Of a stretch of DNA of 64,000 bases, positions 28,900 through 39,818 are shown piece by piece. Position 1 is the first letter of the stretch; each line of letters starts with the position of its first letter. Origin of the DNA: Erpobdella octoculata (lineage: Eukaryota > Annelida > Clitellata > Hirudinida > Erpobdellidae); NCBI GenBank assembly GCA_963978895.1, contig OZ022238.1, positions 49,340,105 through 49,404,104 of the forward strand, read 5' to 3'. The notes under the pieces are model-generated. The model was not told the DNA's origin. It searched no databases and saw only the letters and a list, made by a program, of their open reading frames with translations. The translations under genes and the position numbers were made by a program.

Positions 28900-31274
28900 A
28901 GACACGATGGCTCTCTACAACGATCCTCCACCTGGTATTGCCGCCTTTCCAGATGACAACGATTACAAACTGGTTTTTTATTTCAATTTGTTTATTCAAC
29001 ATAGTTTACGGCTGCGAATTTTGATTAATTATTAAAATCAGATTATGTAGCCGGCAGAATTGCTTTTGTCATAAGTCATACAAGACTAAAATTTGCATGC
29101 ACAAATTTTGCGGTCCTTCCATTGAATGAAAACAAATTTAATTTTGTTGAAAATAATAACAGCAAAGTTATGCAAACAAAACGTTTTCTTGCTACATTTA
29201 GTTTTAGCTTTGACCTGTTATGCATTTTTCATCTTTAGATTCACCTCCTTATAGTTGGACCAGATGGCACCCCATACCAAGGGGGTCTTTTTTATTTCAA
29301 GGTAACGTGCACCACTTCATACCCTATTAAACCACCTGATGTTAAGTTTATGACTACTGGTGGGGGTGAGGTCAGATTTAACCCCAATCTGTATCATAAT
29401 GGAAACGTTTGCCTTAGCATCCTAGGGTAAGAAAAATTTTTCAAATTGTGGTAAATGTGACTGTATGCTATTTAATAGGGAGTCAATGCTTAACAAATAA
29501 CAACTTTTAAAGCTTCTATGCTCATTATGTATGAATACTTAGTGTAAAAGCAAAAATTATTTTCAATTAAACTTCATTCGAGTTTTGAAAAAAACCTAAT
29601 AAAAAAACGGAAATTACTGTGAAAAATAAACATTAAATGTCGCTTAGTGTGGTAACTAGTCATAACATTAAGCCAGATTATTGAATCAAATATGTAAAAA
29701 GAGATTCTAAACATACATACTTTACCTTTTTTTGTTATATCAGAACGTGGGATGGACCCCCATGGACGGCTGCCATGAATTTAACGTCACTAGCAGTTTC
29801 CATTCAATCGATAATGAACGAGAAGCCATACCATAACGAGCCACTTTATGAAAAAGTTAATTTTTGTAACTTCACATTTGTTTCTTCGTTCAGTTCTTTC
29901 GAATCAATAGATTTTTGTGGCAAGCCAAACACAGCTTTTTTTTCTATTTCTCTCAATCTTTTGCTAATTGACAAACTTGTAGGAGTATGGCGTGTCATGT
30001 CTTGAACGAGGGCACAGCTTACACTCCACTGCATTCCCTTCTCCACTGCACCATCTCCAGTTCATCTTCTCAACAGCATCCAATCAGTTTGTTGTTTGTC
30101 TTCTTCTCGGCTTGCTCCAGTGGTGCCAGCAATTAAGCTAGTCTGCTTCCGTTTTGTCAAGATGTGTCTAATGAAAGAAAAGCTGTTTTTTATGACTACC
30201 TCGACAACATCGCTCTTGATACCCAGCAGTGCTATTTTAGTGTCACTTCATCATTTATTTTTCAGTCACAAGTCTCGAGAAAAAAAACATCAAACTTCAA
30301 TTTGTTTTAATCTATTCATTATCTAGCTCTTAATTAGATAGCAGAATAAAGTTTGTTGTATACGATTATTACGTTTTTCTTATGTTTTACAGTAACTCAT
30401 TAAATTCATAGCAAACGGAAGCTCAGCCAGGTGATGCTCAGACGTACAACGAGATAATCCAGCATGAGACGATCAGGGTTGCTGTGTGCGGTGCCATAGA
30501 GATGAAATATCAATATCCAGAGGTTTTCAGGTCTTCGAAGATATAATTTGTTAACTTTTCTTGACATTTACGTTAGATAATAAGAGTTATTAAATTTAAA
30601 TTAAACTTTAAATGAAATTAACATGGTTTAAGATGGTTGAGATGACTGAAGCCTAGAGGCAGTTGTTTATGGTTCGTTCCTCCCCACCACACCCCCCCCC
30701 CTACGGATGCTGGTGGCGCCGGTGAGATTCGAACCACCGACCTTTAGGTAGGCCAACAGGCAAACGCTTTACCACATTATCCCAAGCTAATCATTGATAG
30801 CAGCTTCAAAAACTTGTAAAAGTATATACAAATCAGATTTCTGATTCTCAACAGAGGTTTCATGATAGCCACGTTCTTTAAAAATTACGAATTCTTCCTT
30901 AACGAAGAAAAACTGTTCGAACCAGGAAGTTAAGGTTAGCAGCTAAACGACTGCTTATGATATTGACTTCATTATTAAATAAAGTTTATTTAACTTTAAT
31001 TAATGTTTAAAAATATGCTTTCATTTCCAGTGCTACTCCCACGTGGCAAAATGCAATTTCCAATATCCTCTCCTGCTCCAAAGGCTCGAAAAACTGAAAG
31101 CCAAAATACAAGAATCTGATGGCGACAGTTCTTGGCCACCGGGAGGAGAATTCATGACTGAACCGGAAGAGTTAAAAGTTGGACAGATGAATTCGAACGC
31201 GAAAGATCTATTGAATTTTCACAGTGATGATTATGATGATTGTGAGTATGATTATAACTATAATTATGATGATA

Positions 31275-31332
<58 letters not shown>

Positions 31333-31384
31333 GGATGAGGAGAAAAATGGGGATGAAAAAGATGCTGATAATGATATCGCTTAG
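28900..31384 (+). CDS. UBE2Z-like E2 with poly-Asp tail, gene F (5' partial, possibly disrupted)
   Basis: Exons 28900-28972, 29239-29426, 29744-29855, 30412-30530, 30855-30928 and 31031-31384. Motifs: [47 protein letters not shown] (catalytic Cys), [28 protein letters not shown]. The last exon has [26 protein letters not shown], then about 19 consecutive Asp codons (GAT) and an acidic end. Exon 3 is almost identical in DNA to that of gene E, showing recent duplication. Exon 6 is 17 bases shorter than in E, so its best donor (A|GTTAAG) leaves a phase that does not fit exon 7, and read-through meets TAA at 30931. The gene may be truncated, use a splice form I cannot see, or be decaying. Intron 4 carries about 500 extra bases of unknown origin; intron 5 carries a tRNA-like SINE. 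Confidence 0.8.
30640..30785 (-). mobile_element. tRNA-derived SINE (or tRNA pseudogene)
   Basis: On the minus strand from 30785: an A-box-like TGTGGTAAAGCGTTTGCC followed after about 25 bases by a full B box GGTTCGAATCTCACC and GGCGCCACC. The T-arm can pair but the 5' acceptor strand does not match the 3' one, so a working tRNA is unlikely. A G-rich run and unrelated tail follow. It lies in intron 5 of gene F, antisense to it. Confidence 0.6.
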
Positions 31385-32233
31385 AAAACACTTGTGAGTT
31401 CAATTGCTACGAGATTGTTCACGTTTTTGTTTTAAATAAGTCTTGCATAAACTTCAAGAGAAAATTTGTTTAAAACTTCAAGTTAACTTACCGTTTCCAA
31501 AAAAGTTCAATAACCAACTGACATTTTTATGGAGGCCCACTAAAACATCACAAGGGACCCACTTTACCGTCATAGGGAGCCCGCCTACCTTTAAAAAAGG
31601 CTCGCTCAAACCACTGAAGTGTCAACACTTTTCAGGCCATTTTTATATCTTCTGGGGGCCCAAAACTGCGTCAGAGGGCCCACTCAAAAATTAGGGAAAA
31701 AGCGATGGTTCCCCTGCCTCTCCCCTATTTGACGTTTCGGAAGTTCGGCCAGATAATCGTGAAAAATGTTATTGTTGACGCTGATGCCCAAACAAAATAC
31801 AGAATAATTGTGAATTATAATTGAATCAATTAATACTATAATTATTAGAAGAAACAAAATATTATAAGGCATGGCCGTGAGCCTCAGCAAAGGTTTATTC
31901 ATTCAATTTACCTTAAAAATAAACAATTAGAGAATAAAAAATAAAACGAATATTTTATGCGACCTCGAAGTTCACTAATGCTATTGTTCAGCCCTTCTTC
32001 ATGAAGAACTTCAAGCATTCAAAAACATATTTAATCACCGGTTCATCAAAAATATGCTGAAAACATAAACGCTACACATAACCGGTCCGTGAAGAAAACT
32101 GCATTCTTTAATCTTAAAGCCTTGCGGATATCAAATGATTATCACAGACTAATAACGAGCTTGCAAATTGCAAGTATCTTGAGACATACTTTTGTCGAGT
32201 CAAGTTCTTCTTAGTTTATCGAAATTTATCAAG
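31385..32233. other. intergenic stretch between convergent genes F and C
   Basis: Contains a GGGCCC-rich block at 31528-31735 (GGAGGCCC, GGGGGCCC, AGGGCCC) ending near TATTTGACGTTTC, resembling the interior and end of the hAT-like family at 4177 and 37470. Genes F (plus) and C (minus) end towards each other here. Confidence 0.5.
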
Positions 32234-34380
32234 CTAACGCTGATTTGCTTCCTCATCTTCGCCGTCATTTGTCTCTTCATTTTTGTCGTCGTCGTCGTCG
32301 TCGTCATCATCGTCATCATCATCATTATAAGAAAGAAATAAAAGATGTTCTTTAATCTCCGCTTCGACCGGCCTTTGCAGACTGTACAAACTTCCGAGTA
32401 AGGAGCCGTAGAAGCACTGGAAATCAGTTTCGACTCTCTCGTGATCCTTGTAAATTTTAGGAAGTGGTTATAGTCAGTTAAATATTAAGTTATATTAGGA
32501 CATGGGAATTCAACCTCTTCAGGATATATCTTATCAACAATAATCGACATAATCTCTTCAATCAATCGAACGTTAGTAAATGACTTGATATATTTAGTGT
32601 ACGAGTCTATAGAGGCAAAAAATGAATGAAATCAAGGTGATAAATAGATTTCTTAAAATTAAATTATTTTTAAAATTAATTAAATTACCAGTTGCATGTG
32701 AGATTCGCAAATGCTGATGTAAAACTCAAGAGTTTCTCGGAAATATTTTTTTAGGAAACTTCTGTAAAAAAATTAATGTGCCAATTAAGGGGACTTGTCA
32801 ACCCGCGGTTTCAGCCCACAAATCTATGAAGAAGGAATAACGGCTCAAAATGGTCAAGTATTTAATATAAAACTTTAGTTACAAAAATATTTAATAAAAG
32901 TTAAGAGAGTAACTCTTAAAATGGCTCTATTACTCATGTCCACAACTAAAAATAACAGAAAAAAACAAGTTTTTCTTGTAAATTCCTACAATTTAAATTT
33001 ATTTCTTAGAACATATTGATGGAACAATTTTTAAATAAAAAGCAAATAAAGTAGATTTTTTCAAAATTGAATAGAATGGATTTTCATTGTCACAAGCAGC
33101 GGTGTCCATATTCCAATTTTTCAGCTCTGGAGATGATGGCGGGAAGTTTTTTTAATTTTTCACTTCCAAGATTTCTCGGCAGAAAAGCAAGCATGAGCGG
33201 CGCTGAAGTAAATATTTATAAATTTATTTACCTCAGAAAAAGCGGATAATCGTCCAGGCTTTCCATAACTTCGCAAACGGCAACCTTGATTGTTTCGTGT
33301 TGTATTTTCCTTTGGTAACTGGCGTTTGAAGTAACGTTTCCCTGGTCGATCTTCGATGCGTTGTAAAATGTAAACTGCATGAGCACGACAAGTCCTGCTA
33401 GGTTCATGGCGGCAGTCCATTGGTCTTCTAAGAAAGTTTCAAAAACCAATCTGTGAATGTATAAAATCATATTTGCGCCAAGTGAGTTGCTTGTAAATGA
33501 TAATTTGTTGTACAAAAATAATACAAATTTAAAAATTTAGTTGAAAGTATCGAAGCTAATCGATTATCTCTGGTGACACAGCAATAAGAAGTCTGCCAAG
33601 CAGTAATTTTGATGGCATTGCCAAGGCGTGCAAGTGTAATTAAGACCCTCAAATTGATGCATTATAAAGTAATTTTTTAATTGCCCTAGGATTGACATAA
33701 ATTAAAATTTGATGCAAAAGTTTCTCCAAAAGATATTGAGCCACCATACGATCTCCTTATGGCTTAAAACGAAAACTAAACTTTTTGAACGGTTCTGATG
33801 TACACACGCGTAAACATGTTACTTATAATCACTTCAACAAGGCAAGACATATGTTTCCTTCTAGGTTGCTGTTTGGCATGAACTCCACGATCGGTCGTTC
33901 CCATGGAAACATAGGAGGACAGCTGATGGTGACATAGAAAAGCCCGTTCTCAAACGGCGTCTCAGGTGGTCCAATCAGCACGAGGTGAACCTTTAAGATG
34001 ATTCTAAATTATTTAATTATCAAACTTTCAAGTATTAAATTGAATTTTGAATTTTGTTTATTATCAGAATCAAAAATATAAAAGATCTATAGAACCTAGC
34101 AATAAATAAGTTGTTAAGTCTGAAAGTTATATTTCTGATGATGAAGAGGAGCTTACATAAATACACAGGCTCTTTTATAAATAAATAAACATTATATTTT
34201 TAGCATACTTTTCACATAAATTCAGTTGAAGACCGGTTGGTCTAAAAATAACTTTGCAATGATTAATGAACAGAAACGAAAGTAGATTTTCAACGGAAAA
34301 TACCTACCCGGTTATGTGAATGTTCATCTTTTTCCACGACGACTCCGTGGAGATTTTCTTCGCACAGGTTATTTATATCG
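32234..34380 (-). CDS. diverged UBE2Z-like E2 with acidic tail, gene C (5' partial)
   Basis: Proposed exons 34308-34380, 33833-33990, 33232-33489, 32689-32761 and 32234-32446. Motifs: VHLVLIGPPETPFENGLFYV, CPPMFPWERP, FMPNSNLEGNICLALL with the expected catalytic Cys, DQWTAAMNLAGLVV, HETIKVAVCEVME. The last exon is DHERVETDFQCFYGSLL...EHLLFLSYN, then 12 Asp and an acidic end. Exon 2 is 30 bases shorter than in every other copy; the lost ten residues include the NPN triad that normally shapes the active site. Exon 3 fuses what are two exons elsewhere. Its left boundary is uncertain: only the acceptor at 33490 keeps the frame, and it adds about 21 residues. It may be a specialised E2, an E2-like regulator or a decaying copy. 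The first exon was not found. Confidence 0.72.
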
Positions 34381-34761
34381 CTAAAAATAAAAAAAATTTT
34401 AATTTGATTTTGACGAGGGGGCCAAAGTCTATTAGCAAAATACGAGGGGGCCATGGCCGAACTGCCCCCCACCATGGATCCGCCCATGTGTCCCCTAAGA
34501 AACGATTAACTTTTTTTAAAACTAAATAATACAATACAATAAAAATATTTGTAATTAATTTTTAGTACTTCTCAATTCTAATAATAAAAAATCTTTCGCG
34601 ATGTCACGACGTTAGAAGACATGAAGAAGTCGTGAAAAATCTAAAAATAGCATTTTCAGTCTTGCTTTGAGTTGATTAGCATTTAAAAACAACAAAAATT
34701 CTTGAGGAACTTTTTCCATTCACCGAACCCAAAGCTCGGCATTCTGATTGACGATATAACT

Positions 34762-34919
34762 CCACCTTGCTTTTGCAAGCCAGTCCCAACCCTGGATAAA
34801 GGAGTAGGGAAGGTTAAAAAGATCAAATATTATCTACGACAGGAAGTACTTAGGTATTTTCTACACACAGATATTTTAGTCTTAAAACTCCTGGTGTAAA
34901 AGACTATAAACTATTACAA
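34762..34919 (-). repeat. dispersed ~160-bp repeat, copy 2
   Basis: Minus-oriented copy: CTTTTGCAAGCCAGTCCCAA at the left, GTGTAAAAGACTATAAAC at the right. Same family as 28329-28483. Confidence 0.7.
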
Positions 34920-34997
34920 AAAAGTTGACGGTATGACCATGACCATGTTTTGCATGGAGCCTGGAGCAACGAACACGGCGCGACTACACCTTTTCTG

Positions 34998-35098
34998 GAT
35001 CAATTTAAAAGAATTACGAATCAATTTAAAAGAAATGCAAATCAATTTAAAAGAAATGCAAATCAATTTAAAAGAAATACGAATCAATTTAGAGATGC
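34998..35098. repeat. 21-bp tandem repeats
   Basis: About five units of ATCAATTTAAAAGAAATGC plus two bases. The open frame NQFKRNA... across them is a product of the repeat. Confidence 0.85.
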
Positions 35099-36346
35099 AA
35101 GACACGTAAGATGGCGAAAAGAGATTTTGACAATTCTAGAAGAGTCGCCTATGCTTTTGAAACATCTAAAATTAAAAATTGCGGTTGGAAAGTTGGAAGT
35201 TTAAAAGATAATGAAATCGAAATCCCTAAGTTTTGATTTATGTTTTTTAAGGCACTGAACAACACGGATGGGCAGTAGAACCAGTCGAAACGACAATTAG
35301 GTAGCATTAGGTACACTGATGCGAAACACAGCAAACAAGACAATGGGCAGGATATCGTTGTCAATTATTCATAATTTCTCATTAGCATAAAACAACTGAA
35401 GAAAATGTAAACAAAAATAAAATTTAAAATAAAATGACAAATCTATCGAAACGCATTATTTTTATTAAAAAGCTGAGCTGTGGTTAATAAACAAGTACTA
35501 GTTGGATTAAAGATTAAAGCTGGGCTATGGTTATTAAATAGGAATTGGTTGGACTAAAGATTAGACAATATTGTTGCACTCTAAAGTTTTACTTACATAT
35601 GAAACTTTGAAACACAATTTGCTAGTGTATGTTACAAATCATGCCCACAAGGGTGCATTCAACTTATAAATTAACGTGTACGTTTATGTACCGCCTCCTT
35701 CAAAGCTCTGTTGTATTGATTTTTATTTTATACGTTCTAAGCAGAACGGTTGTATTCCTTAATTTTTCGATAACATGAGCTGCTAAGGAGAGACGCTGAA
35801 GCGGAGTTAAACTGCGAACTTTCAGCAGCGAACCTTGATGTTTAGCTGATTAAATCTTTATCATTATTATGCAAAGTAAACTTATGAGATAATTAATAAT
35901 TTATTTGCTAACTGGTTTAATGACATTTACTTAGCTCATACAATTCAAATGTTTTTAAACAGCTTCAAATTTGTATGTTCTGTTAGTATATTTCTACATT
36001 CCTAGATCTGTAGAAAAAATTTTTTGGTTGAAATCTCAGTATTCAATCAACCTCAGTATCGTAAATCAGTTTGTAACAACAAACACATCCACAATCGCTC
36101 CGAAGTAGAACCCTGCACTCTCCACTGTGTATGTGGTTGAAAAACGTCTGCTTCTGATTGAAATGGGCCCACAAGTAGGCCGAAAACCGCGGTCAGAATT
36201 TTTGGAAAAAAATAAAAATTAAAAAATCCCAGCAAACAGTGCGCGCTAGCAAAACAAGATATACAAATTTTAGAAAAAATCCAACATTAGATTAATATTG
36301 GTTCAAACAATAAGTTCAAAATTCTAACTTTTGGATTAAATTTCTA

Positions 36347-36511
36347 ATGGCATTTTCAAAAGCTGAGGTGGGCCCGTTGTTAAAATCCGTGAACATGGAG
36401 TACGAAGAAGAAGAAGGGTCACACATGATGGACATCGTGAAAAAGCAACGTTCGTTACAGATAAATGTATCTACGGTTAGAGTATCCAAGCAGACCCATA
36501 ATAACTTGTAA
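36347..36511 (+). CDS. small open frame, 54 residues, function unknown
   Basis: ATG to TAA frame starting MAFSKAEVGPLLKSVNMEY, then EEEEGSHMMDIVKKQRS and a basic end. Base composition is higher in G than the surroundings and it looks coding-like. A possible donor (ACG|GTTAGA at 36475) suggests it could also be a first exon. No family recognised and no partner exon found; it may be chance. Confidence 0.25.
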   Translation: MAFSKAEVGPLLKSVNMEYEEEEGSHMMDIVKKQRSLQINVSTVRVSKQTHNNL

Positions 36512-37469
36512 ATGCTAAATTCAAAAAAATGGTAGTATCCAAGCTGTGAGATTGAAAGCGTCGGAAAAAATGACTGCTGAATTCAGCTGGACTGAAACCG
36601 AAACTAATTTGCACCTGCTGTTTACACCAGCAGCAATGTTTTGCTTTTAAAGCCAATATAAATCGATATGTGGTTAAATTATTTATAACAGAATTTGATC
36701 TGTAAAAAACCAAAATGTTGATTTGAAAAAGGTTTGATATGTATATATAAATATATATGTATATTACTTCCTCAAATTCTATGAGCTTGCAAGCCAGCTT
36801 GTATAATGCTTTTGAATAGGCTTTGAATAATGTGAAAACCTAAAGTTCCGGATCTATTTTTATCTGGTCTAAATTTACGAAACAAATGATTCACCGCAAA
36901 TAACCACTCAAATTTGTGACAGTTAGTTTCGCAGACGATGTTTTGGTTTTTTTAAGCGGCTAAATCGGTTAATCATTTATTAGAGTTTAATAATAAGACA
37001 GTAAAAAGACGAATTGTTTATCTACATTTAAAATGCTGACTAAAAATAATCTAACATCTTAATGGTGGATGCAACGTTTAATTTAAATACGGGTCAATGT
37101 CTATTGATCACAAAACAACTGATCACAGGACAACCGACCCCAAGACAGCAGATCCCGTGAACAACTGATCCCAGAAAAACTCAAAAACATTGATGGACAA
37201 ATTTAGGAGAAATATTTAAACTTGGTTTTTTTTTTATTTCAAAACAGGATATATGGAATAAATGCGTTAATAAAAAATTACTGATGACAAAAATTTAATT
37301 AACAATTGTTTAGATTTAGATGTTTGTTCGAAAAAAATTAGGCTTTGCAGGAAATTGGTGAAGCAACTCCAGCTATTTCCAATGATGAGAAAGATGAGAA
37401 AACAGACACAAATAGTCCTTGTCCGAGGAGGCCAAACTGCAATCTTTTTTGGGTACCGACTAGTATCTC

Positions 37470-37732
37470 CAGGGACGTCATTTGTGGGGGGCATTAGGCC
37501 ATTGCCTCCCCTGACTTTTGAGTTCGCTCCCCCGATGTAGTTTTGGACCCCCAAAAAATAAAAGTGGGTCTAAAAAATGATTTTTTTTAAAGTACCTGCG
37601 ACTACCCCCCCACCCCGTCATAAGCTTTTTTGAAGGAAAAATGAAAAAATGGTTTTTAAAATTGTTGGGAAATATTTTTATCTCCCTAGAAGAAGTTGCC
37701 GGCCCCAAGGTTTTACTGAAATGACGTTCCTG
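37470..37732. mobile_element. hAT-like MITE with 8-bp target duplication
   Basis: CAGGGACGTCATTT at the left and AAATGACGTTCCTG at the right form inverted ends. Flanks are AGTATCTC and GGTATCTC, an 8-bp duplication with one mismatch, the length made by hAT transposases. Interior is non-coding and matches parts of 4177-5069. Confidence 0.75.
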
Positions 37733-38715
37733 GGTATCTCCAGCTACAACTGCTCCTGTTGAAAGATTTATTCTTCAGAGTGGGTTGATTATGAGACCTC
37801 ATCGACTTACAGCTAGAAACATTAATATTTTTAAAATGCAATAAGTGAAAATTGAGCTACCTGTTTCAATTTATTGTATTTAATTTTAAGTCTAAAAAAA
37901 TTACATTTTTTATTAACTCGATGTCTTGTCTTGATGTCTCGTCTTGTCTTGGGCAAGAAGCAATTGTCTTGCCTTGGTATGCAAAGTCAATGTCTCTCTC
38001 GGTCTTGAAAATAAAAGATTTTATTAATTCCAAACTATTCTAAATACTTGATGTTGTAACTTTGGTTCCAGACAAAACTTTTATAGCTGAATTTTTAAAT
38101 AAAACAATTACAAGAGATTTAAAAATGAATATTGTTTAAGTCCAATCTCCCAAACACTTGTAAACAAATGTATACTGCAGCTAATTCAATGCCTGTCTGT
38201 GAATTTTCTATAAAGTTATTTTTCGAAATATTGCTAATTACTAGTCACAAGTACATTTCTCAAATTTTCAGGGAGGCCACTTTCAACATCACAAAATGGC
38301 CCATTTCAAAATCAGGAGGACCACTTCAACATTAGGGGGCCTACTTCAAAGGTATGAAGAAAGGGGTTCCCCTCTAAATCAGGAGGGCAATAGGCCCTGT
38401 TCCTAAATGACGTCCCTCTGTATCACTCTCCCATGTCTCAATTGGACTGAGGCTACTGATTTTCATAAAAATCAGGTTTAATTTATTCAAGTTCCCACAA
38501 CTTGGGCGATACATTATACTACAAGAACCTACTGGCTTGGTAACTGGATTAAAAGTACAGGTTTTCAATAATGGCAGTTTCACTATGGTTAGAACCAAGA
38601 TTTTAAATGACCGCCTAATTCCTTCTGATTGGATCTTACTTTCAGTCTGCTTGAAAAGTTATCATTACCCTTGAACCACGTGCCAGCAACCCGGAGTAGG
38701 TCATTTGAATAATAA

Positions 38716-38885
38716 TGATTGATGGATGGATGGGCGGGTGAATGGGTGGGTGGATGGATGGATGGATGGGCGGGTGAATGGGTGGGTGGATGGATGGATG
38801 GATGGATGGATGGATGGATGGATGGATGGATGGATGGGCGGGTGAATGGATGGGTGGGTGGATGGGTGGGTGAACAGGTGGGTGC
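38716..38885. repeat. (TGGA)n and GGGTGGGCGGGTGAATG tandem repeats
   Basis: Tetranucleotide array with GGGCGGGTGAATGGG insertions repeated three times. The GWMDG and HPSIHPS open frames are artefacts of the repeat. Confidence 0.95.
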
Positions 38886-38935
38886 CATGCCTTTCCATTG
38901 TGACATGCCATATTAACAAAAAAACTACTAGTAGA

Positions 38936-39033
38936 ATCATCAAACTCTTTAAATGCTTTATTCAATTTTATTTAATTAATAATCATCAAACTCTTTAAAT
39001 GCTTTATTCAATTTTATTTAATTAATAATCATC
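38936..39033. repeat. 48-bp tandem duplication
   Basis: AATCATCAAACTCTTTAAAT... through TTTAATTAATAATCATCAAA occurs twice back to back without differences, so it is recent. Confidence 0.9.
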
Positions 39034-39818
39034 AAAATTCGTTTTTATTTCTACATAATTTTGAGTTTTTATTTCAAATTAAAAGTGATCCAACATTGAA
39101 AAGTGCACTGACGATAAACTTCTACTTTCCTACAAAATATACATTGTACACCTAAACAGATCCATGTTGCACACAAAGAAAACAAAGAAAAAAAAAACTC
39201 AGTTTTAAGCAAATAATGTCTTAGCCATCCACGAAATGACGAAATCAATAAACAACTTTTCAAACAACCAATGAACGACTTTAAATCCCGCAAAGTCGCT
39301 CTTGCCAGCAGAACACCTGCCTTCAATTTAGCTACGGTTGACACGTTGAAACGTTAATAAATAATAAAAGTTTAATATTGTAATGTATGTCGATATAGCA
39401 CGCGCGCACACACAAAAACACCTGTGGAATGCTAAGCGTCTAGCAACCAGATAGTTTTATTAAATAATAAACAAAGGAAAGCTCCGAAAGAGATAGCACT
39501 GCGACAAAGAAAATAAAAAAAAAAGAAAACCACTTAACAACTCACTAGATAACCCAGATCAGATAAAAAAAAGGATAAAGAAAACAACAACAATCAAAGT
39601 TTTTCTTGAGGTAATAACAGATCTCTCGAAAGTCTTTAATACTTCACAGTTAAATTTATATTTCTAATAAAGCTCAATTAAGAATTCGACTTATAATTCT
39701 CCTACGACCCGCGAATAAGTCAGCACCTCTGCGCGTCCGTCGACCGAACGAATTGTTCAAAGTTTCGAGAATGCTACGAACGACAATAACATCGAGAGCG
39801 ATCGATTGAACATTTGTT

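Larger units (their letters stand above)
34381..39818. other. long repeat-rich stretch between genes C and D
   Basis: No conserved gene recognised. It contains the separately listed dispersed repeat, 21-bp repeats, hAT-like element, small open frame, TGGA array and tandem duplication. A further GGCC-rich piece at 38277-38412, ending AAATGACGTCCCTCTG, is a likely relic of the hAT-like family. TCTTGTCTTG runs occur near 37925-37990. The missing first exon of gene C should lie here on the minus strand. Confidence 0.5.

Noticed and set aside
30709..30785. Functional tRNA gene
   Set aside because: The acceptor stem does not pair and the sequence continues into a SINE-like body.
32510..32605. Possible extra exon of gene C (DSYTKYIKSFTNVRL...)
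   Set aside because: It has an acceptor but its phase does not fit the exons on either side, which join in frame without it.
33160..33420. 86-codon minus frame starting MDCRHEP
   Set aside because: Shifted frame of gene C exon 3, whose other frame carries the conserved HETIKVAVCE motif.
38589..38965. Pro/His/Ser-rich frames of about 105 codons
   Set aside because: TGGA tandem repeat; open in all frames.
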